From Acidimicrobiaceae bacterium (GTDB taxonomy: Bacteria; Actinomycetota; Acidimicrobiia; Acidimicrobiales; Palsa-688): a DNA stretch of 8,458 bases. The stretch spans positions 326-8,783 of the forward strand of contig PMHU01000135.1 in assembly GCA_003156795.1 (NCBI GenBank). The letters run 5' to 3'. A program made the position numbers and the translations under genes. Under the pieces are notes generated by a model that was not told the DNA's origin, did no database searches, and saw only the letters and a list, made by a program, of their open reading frames with translations. Each line of letters opens with the position of its first letter. The first letter of the stretch is position 1. This document shows positions 6,109 to 8,458 of this stretch, one piece after another.

Positions 6109-6564
6109 ATGACTACCACGATCGACGGGATCGACGGCCTCAAGAAGGTCGTGGGCGATCACCTCGGCTACAGCGAGTGGCACGAAGTGACGCAGGAGCA
6201 GGTCAACCGGTTCGCCGAGGCGACCGGGGACCACCAATGGATCCACGTGGACGTCGAGCGGGCCAAGGCCGGGCCTTTCGGCGGGCCGATCGCTCACGGC
6301 TACCTGACGCTGTCGCTGACTCCGGCGTTATTAGACGAGGTGCTCCACGTTTCGGGAGTGGCCATGGGGATCAACTACGGGCTCAACAAACTGCGCTTCC
6401 CCTCCCCCGTACCGGTGGGCTCGAAAGTGAGGGCGGGGGCGACCGTCGCCGAAGTCGAGGACGTTGCCGGCGGAGTGCAAGTCGCGCTTGCGGTGACCTT
6501 CGAGATCGAGGGCGGAGCCAAGCCCGCGTGCGTGGCCGAAGTTCTCTTCCGGTACTACTCCTGA
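6109..6564 (+). CDS. MaoC-family (R)-3-hydroxyacyl-CoA dehydratase, HtdZ/NodN-like
   Basis: This is a 151-residue single hot-dog-fold hydratase. The hydratase-2 motif is complete: FAEATGDHQWIHVD (35-48, with D41 and H46 as the catalytic pair), GPFGGPIAHGYLTLSL (55-70, H63) and INYGLNKLRFPSPVPVGS (88-105). The C-terminus KPACVAEVLFRY (138-149) is also family-typical. Length and motifs match mycobacterial HtdZ (Rv0130) as I remember it. Such enzymes reversibly hydrate trans-2-enoyl-CoA to (R)-3-hydroxyacyl-CoA. The physiological substrate here is unknown; fatty-acid or polyketide-type acyl-CoA turnover is the family default. It is the first gene of an apparent operon with menG and menF, from its own leaderless promoter. 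The ATG is fixed by that promoter and by N-terminal homology. Confidence 0.93.
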   Translation: MTTTIDGIDGLKKVVGDHLGYSEWHEVTQEQVNRFAEATGDHQWIHVDVERAKAGPFGGPIAHGYLTLSLTPALLDEVLHVSGVAMGINYGLNKLRFPSPVPVGSKVRAGATVAEVEDVAGGVQVALAVTFEIEGGAKPACVAEVLFRYYS

Positions 6565-7280
6565 ACACCCGCCCGGCCGCCGAAACCAGCCGGCTTCCGG
6601 AAGGAGCGGCGAAGGCGAAGGCCGTGCGGGCCATGTTCGACACCATCGCCCCTCGCTACGACCTGGTCAACCGGATCATGACCTTTGGGCTGGACCGGCG
6701 TTGGCGCCGGACGGCCGTGACGTCCCTCGGACTCCAGCCCGGCGCCCGGGTCCTGGACGTGGCTTGTGGCACCGGTGATCTCTGCCGCGACCTGGTCGCA
6801 GCCGGGCACCAGCCAGTGGGCGTAGATCTGTCGATGGGGATGCTCTCGCACGCCCGCACATCCGTTCCCCTCATCCAGACCGACGCTCTCGACCTGCCGC
6901 TGCCCCCGAGCACCTTCGACGGCGCAGTGAGCGGATTCGCGCTCCGGAACTTCGTCGCCTTGGGCCCGGTTTTCCGAGAACTGGGCCGGGTGGTGAGGCC
7001 AGGCGGCAAGGTCGCCTTGCTCGACGTGTCCGAACCTGCCAACCCGATCCTACGCGCCGGACATTCGGTCTACTTCGGCCACGTCGTGCCGCGGATCGGA
7101 GCGGCCTTCTCGGACCGCGACGCCTACCGGTACCTGCCGAAGTCCGTCGCTTACCTCCCGCCAGGGGATGAGATGCTCGACCAGCTGCGCCAGGCGGGCT
7201 TCGAGTCTGTCCAGCGACGCCTGCTCTCCGGGGGTGTCACCCAGCTGATCACTGCCACCCGAGGTGGGGTCTCCGGATGA
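6561..7280 (+). CDS. menG: Demethylmenaquinone methyltransferase MenG/UbiE
   Basis: MenG is the SAM-dependent methyltransferase that makes menaquinone from demethylmenaquinone, the last step of the pathway, at the membrane surface. The product has 239 residues if CTG at 6561 is the start. Motifs are MFDTIAPRYDLVNRIMTFGLD (25-45), SAM motif I VLDVACGTGDL (64-74), GVDLSMGML (87-95), the UbiE-family block GFALRN (125-130), VVRPGGKVALLDVSEP (144-159) and the C-terminal SVAYLPPG (195-202) and GGVTQLI (224-230). The frame offers no ATG before M25. CTG at 6561 overlaps the previous stop as CTGA, copying the other junctions here. GTG at 6624 would leave only three residues before MFDTIA, and GTG at 6528 would overlap the MaoC gene by 37 bases. 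The end overlaps the menF ATG. The identity is firm; the start is not. Confidence 0.9.
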   Translation: MNTRPAAETSRLPEGAAKAKAVRAMFDTIAPRYDLVNRIMTFGLDRRWRRTAVTSLGLQPGARVLDVACGTGDLCRDLVAAGHQPVGVDLSMGMLSHARTSVPLIQTDALDLPLPPSTFDGAVSGFALRNFVALGPVFRELGRVVRPGGKVALLDVSEPANPILRAGHSVYFGHVVPRIGAAFSDRDAYRYLPKSVAYLPPGDEMLDQLRQAGFESVQRRLLSGGVTQLITATRGGVSG

Positions 7281-8458
7281 CCTCCGCCGATAAGCGCCTG
7301 GTGGCCCGGACCGTCGCCCTGCCCGAGACCCCTGACCTCTTCGCCGAGGCCGGAGACACCGGGCTCCTGTGGGCGGATGAACGCGGCGGATTGGCCGGGA
7401 TCGGCGTCGCCGCTCGCGTGGACATTCCCGGTGGGCTCGCCAACCCGGAATCGGTGAAGCGCGTCGCCGAGGTCCTGCAAAGCATCGAAGCAGTAGACGA
7501 AGTGGGACTCCCGGGTTGCGGCCCGGTTGCCATCGGCGCCCTGCCCTTCGATCCTTCGAGCTCCGGTCACCTCACCATCCCCAAGCGCCTCGTAGGGCGG
7601 GCCGGCTCCCAGGGCTGGCTCACGACCATCGAAGAGGTGGGGACCGAACTTGTGGCCCGAGACGCCTCGCCCTCGGGCCCGGCTTCGACAGGCGTGCCAC
7701 CTGACCAATTCAACCTGACGTCGTCGATGTCACATCGCGACTGGAAGGAAGTCGTGGCCGAAGCCGTCAGGGCGCTCCAAGACGGTGACCTGGTCAAGGT
7801 GGTCCTGGCCCGCCGCATCGAAATCACCGCCAACCGGGCGTTCGTCGTGTCCGACGTGCTCGAGAGGTTGGCGGCCCTGTACCCCTCCTGCATGGTGTTC
7901 TCGATCGGCGGCTTCATCGGAGCCAGCCCAGAGTTGCTCATGTCTCGGATCGGCGACCGGGTCGACAGCCATCCGTTGGCCGGCACCGTCGCCCGAAGCG
8001 GCGACATCCACGGCGACGAAGCCCTGGTGGCCAAGCTCCTGACCTCACCTAAAGCGCGGTACGAGCACCAAGTGGTGGTCGACGTAGTCCGCGAGACATT
8101 GGCCCGGCTGTGCGACGAGCTCACCGTCCCAGACGCCCCGTCGGTCGTCGGCCTTCGCAACGTGTCTCACCTGGGGACCCACATCACCGGCCGGCTCAAA
8201 GCCGCCGGGCCCGAACGTCTCCCGACGGCCCTCGAACTGGCCGCCAGGGTTCACCCCACCCCGGCCGTTGGAGGAACACCAACGGAGGCGGCCATTCGCT
8301 ACCTGCAGAAAGTCGAGGGCTTCGACCGTGGCTGCTACGCCGGGCCGGTCGGGTGGGTCGACAGCCGGGGTGACGGTGCCTGGGCGGTCGGCATCCGCTG
8401 CGCCGAGGTCGACGGCTCTACGGCCCGGCTCTACGCCGGAAACGGGATAGTGGCGGGG
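7277..8458 (+). CDS. menF: Isochorismate synthase MenF (3' end cut by window edge)
   Basis: MenF isomerises chorismate to isochorismate with Mg2+, the entry step of menaquinone synthesis. The first 394 residues are present, ending inside the conserved terminal motif YAGNGIVAG (386-394), so only the last 20-30 residues are missing. Chorismate-binding motifs are VKVVLARR (173-180, K174 the presumed general base), FIGASPELL (213-221), HPLAGTV (232-238, the LAGT form typical of isochorismate rather than anthranilate synthases), YEHQVVVDVV (262-271), HPTPAVGGTP (327-336) and EGFDRGCYAGPVGW (347-360). The N-terminal part (1-130) is variable, as usual. A salicylate- or siderophore-type isochorismate synthase has the same motifs; the direct coupling to menG favours the quinone pathway. 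The ATG overlaps the menG stop as ATGA, with AGGTGG about nine bases upstream. Confidence 0.94.
   Translation, partial: MTSADKRLVARTVALPETPDLFAEAGDTGLLWADERGGLAGIGVAARVDIPGGLANPESVKRVAEVLQSIEAVDEVGLPGCGPVAIGALPFDPSSSGHLTIPKRLVGRAGSQGWLTTIEEVGTELVARDASPSGPASTGVPPDQFNLTSSMSHRDWKEVVAEAVRALQDGDLVKVVLARRIEITANRAFVVSDVLERLAALYPSCMVFSIGGFIGASPELLMSRIGDRVDSHPLAGTVARSGDIHGDEALVAKLLTSPKARYEHQVVVDVVRETLARLCDELTVPDAPSVVGLRNVSHLGTHITGRLKAAGPERLPTALELAARVHPTPAVGGTPTEAAIRYLQKVEGFDRGCYAGPVGWVDSRGDGAWAVGIRCAEVDGSTARLYAGNGIVAG

Noticed and set aside
6177..6560. In-frame upstream extension of menG inside the MaoC gene, including a GTG at 6528
   Set aside because: The translated stretch is arginine-rich and unlike MenG. 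GTG 6528 remains a formal alternative start but would need a 37-base overlap.

Overview
The window is a gene-dense, GC-rich (roughly two thirds G+C by eye) chromosomal stretch. It most likely comes from an actinobacterium. The clearest clue is a mycothiol synthase gene (mshD), because mycothiol is an actinobacterial thiol. Start sites of the form TANNNT followed 6-7 bases later by the start codon, which imply leaderless mRNAs, also fit this phylum. The overall flavour resembles Acidimicrobiia, but that is inference from remembered homologues. There are no RNA genes, insertion sequences, CRISPR arrays or phage genes, and no gap longer than about 63 bases, so this is core chromosome rather than an accessory island.

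Left part (1-2760, minus strand): a histidine operon transcribed right to left in the order hisD-hisC-hisB. It is tightly coupled, with a TGATG junction between hisD and hisC and an ATGA junction between hisC and hisB. hisB runs off the left edge.

Middle (2773-3648): a 63-residue gene of unknown function diverges from hisD with only 12 bases between the two start codons. Its 3' end overlaps the convergent endonuclease III gene nth by 75 bases, with codons of the two strands exactly in register. The two-helix heptad pattern of the small protein supports its being real.

Right part (3712-8458, plus strand): mshD is read divergently from nth, from a 63-base gap that can hold two back-to-back leaderless promoters. 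mshD is coupled by a GTGA overlap to rlmN (23S rRNA/tRNA A2-methyltransferase), and a small membrane protein gene follows at once. A second promoter at 6097-6102 then drives a MaoC/HtdZ-like dehydratase, menG (menaquinone methyltransferase) and menF (isochorismate synthase, cut by the right edge). menG appears to start at a CTG that overlaps the preceding stop codon (CTGA), and menF starts in an ATGA overlap.

Functionally the window combines histidine synthesis, base-excision repair, thiol redox buffering, ribosome modification and the first and last committed steps of menaquinone synthesis. I found no undescribed multi-gene system. The points worth a second look are architectural: the in-register antisense overlap, the compact divergent promoters, the probable CTG start, unusual acetyl-CoA loops in MshD, and two small uncharacterised genes.
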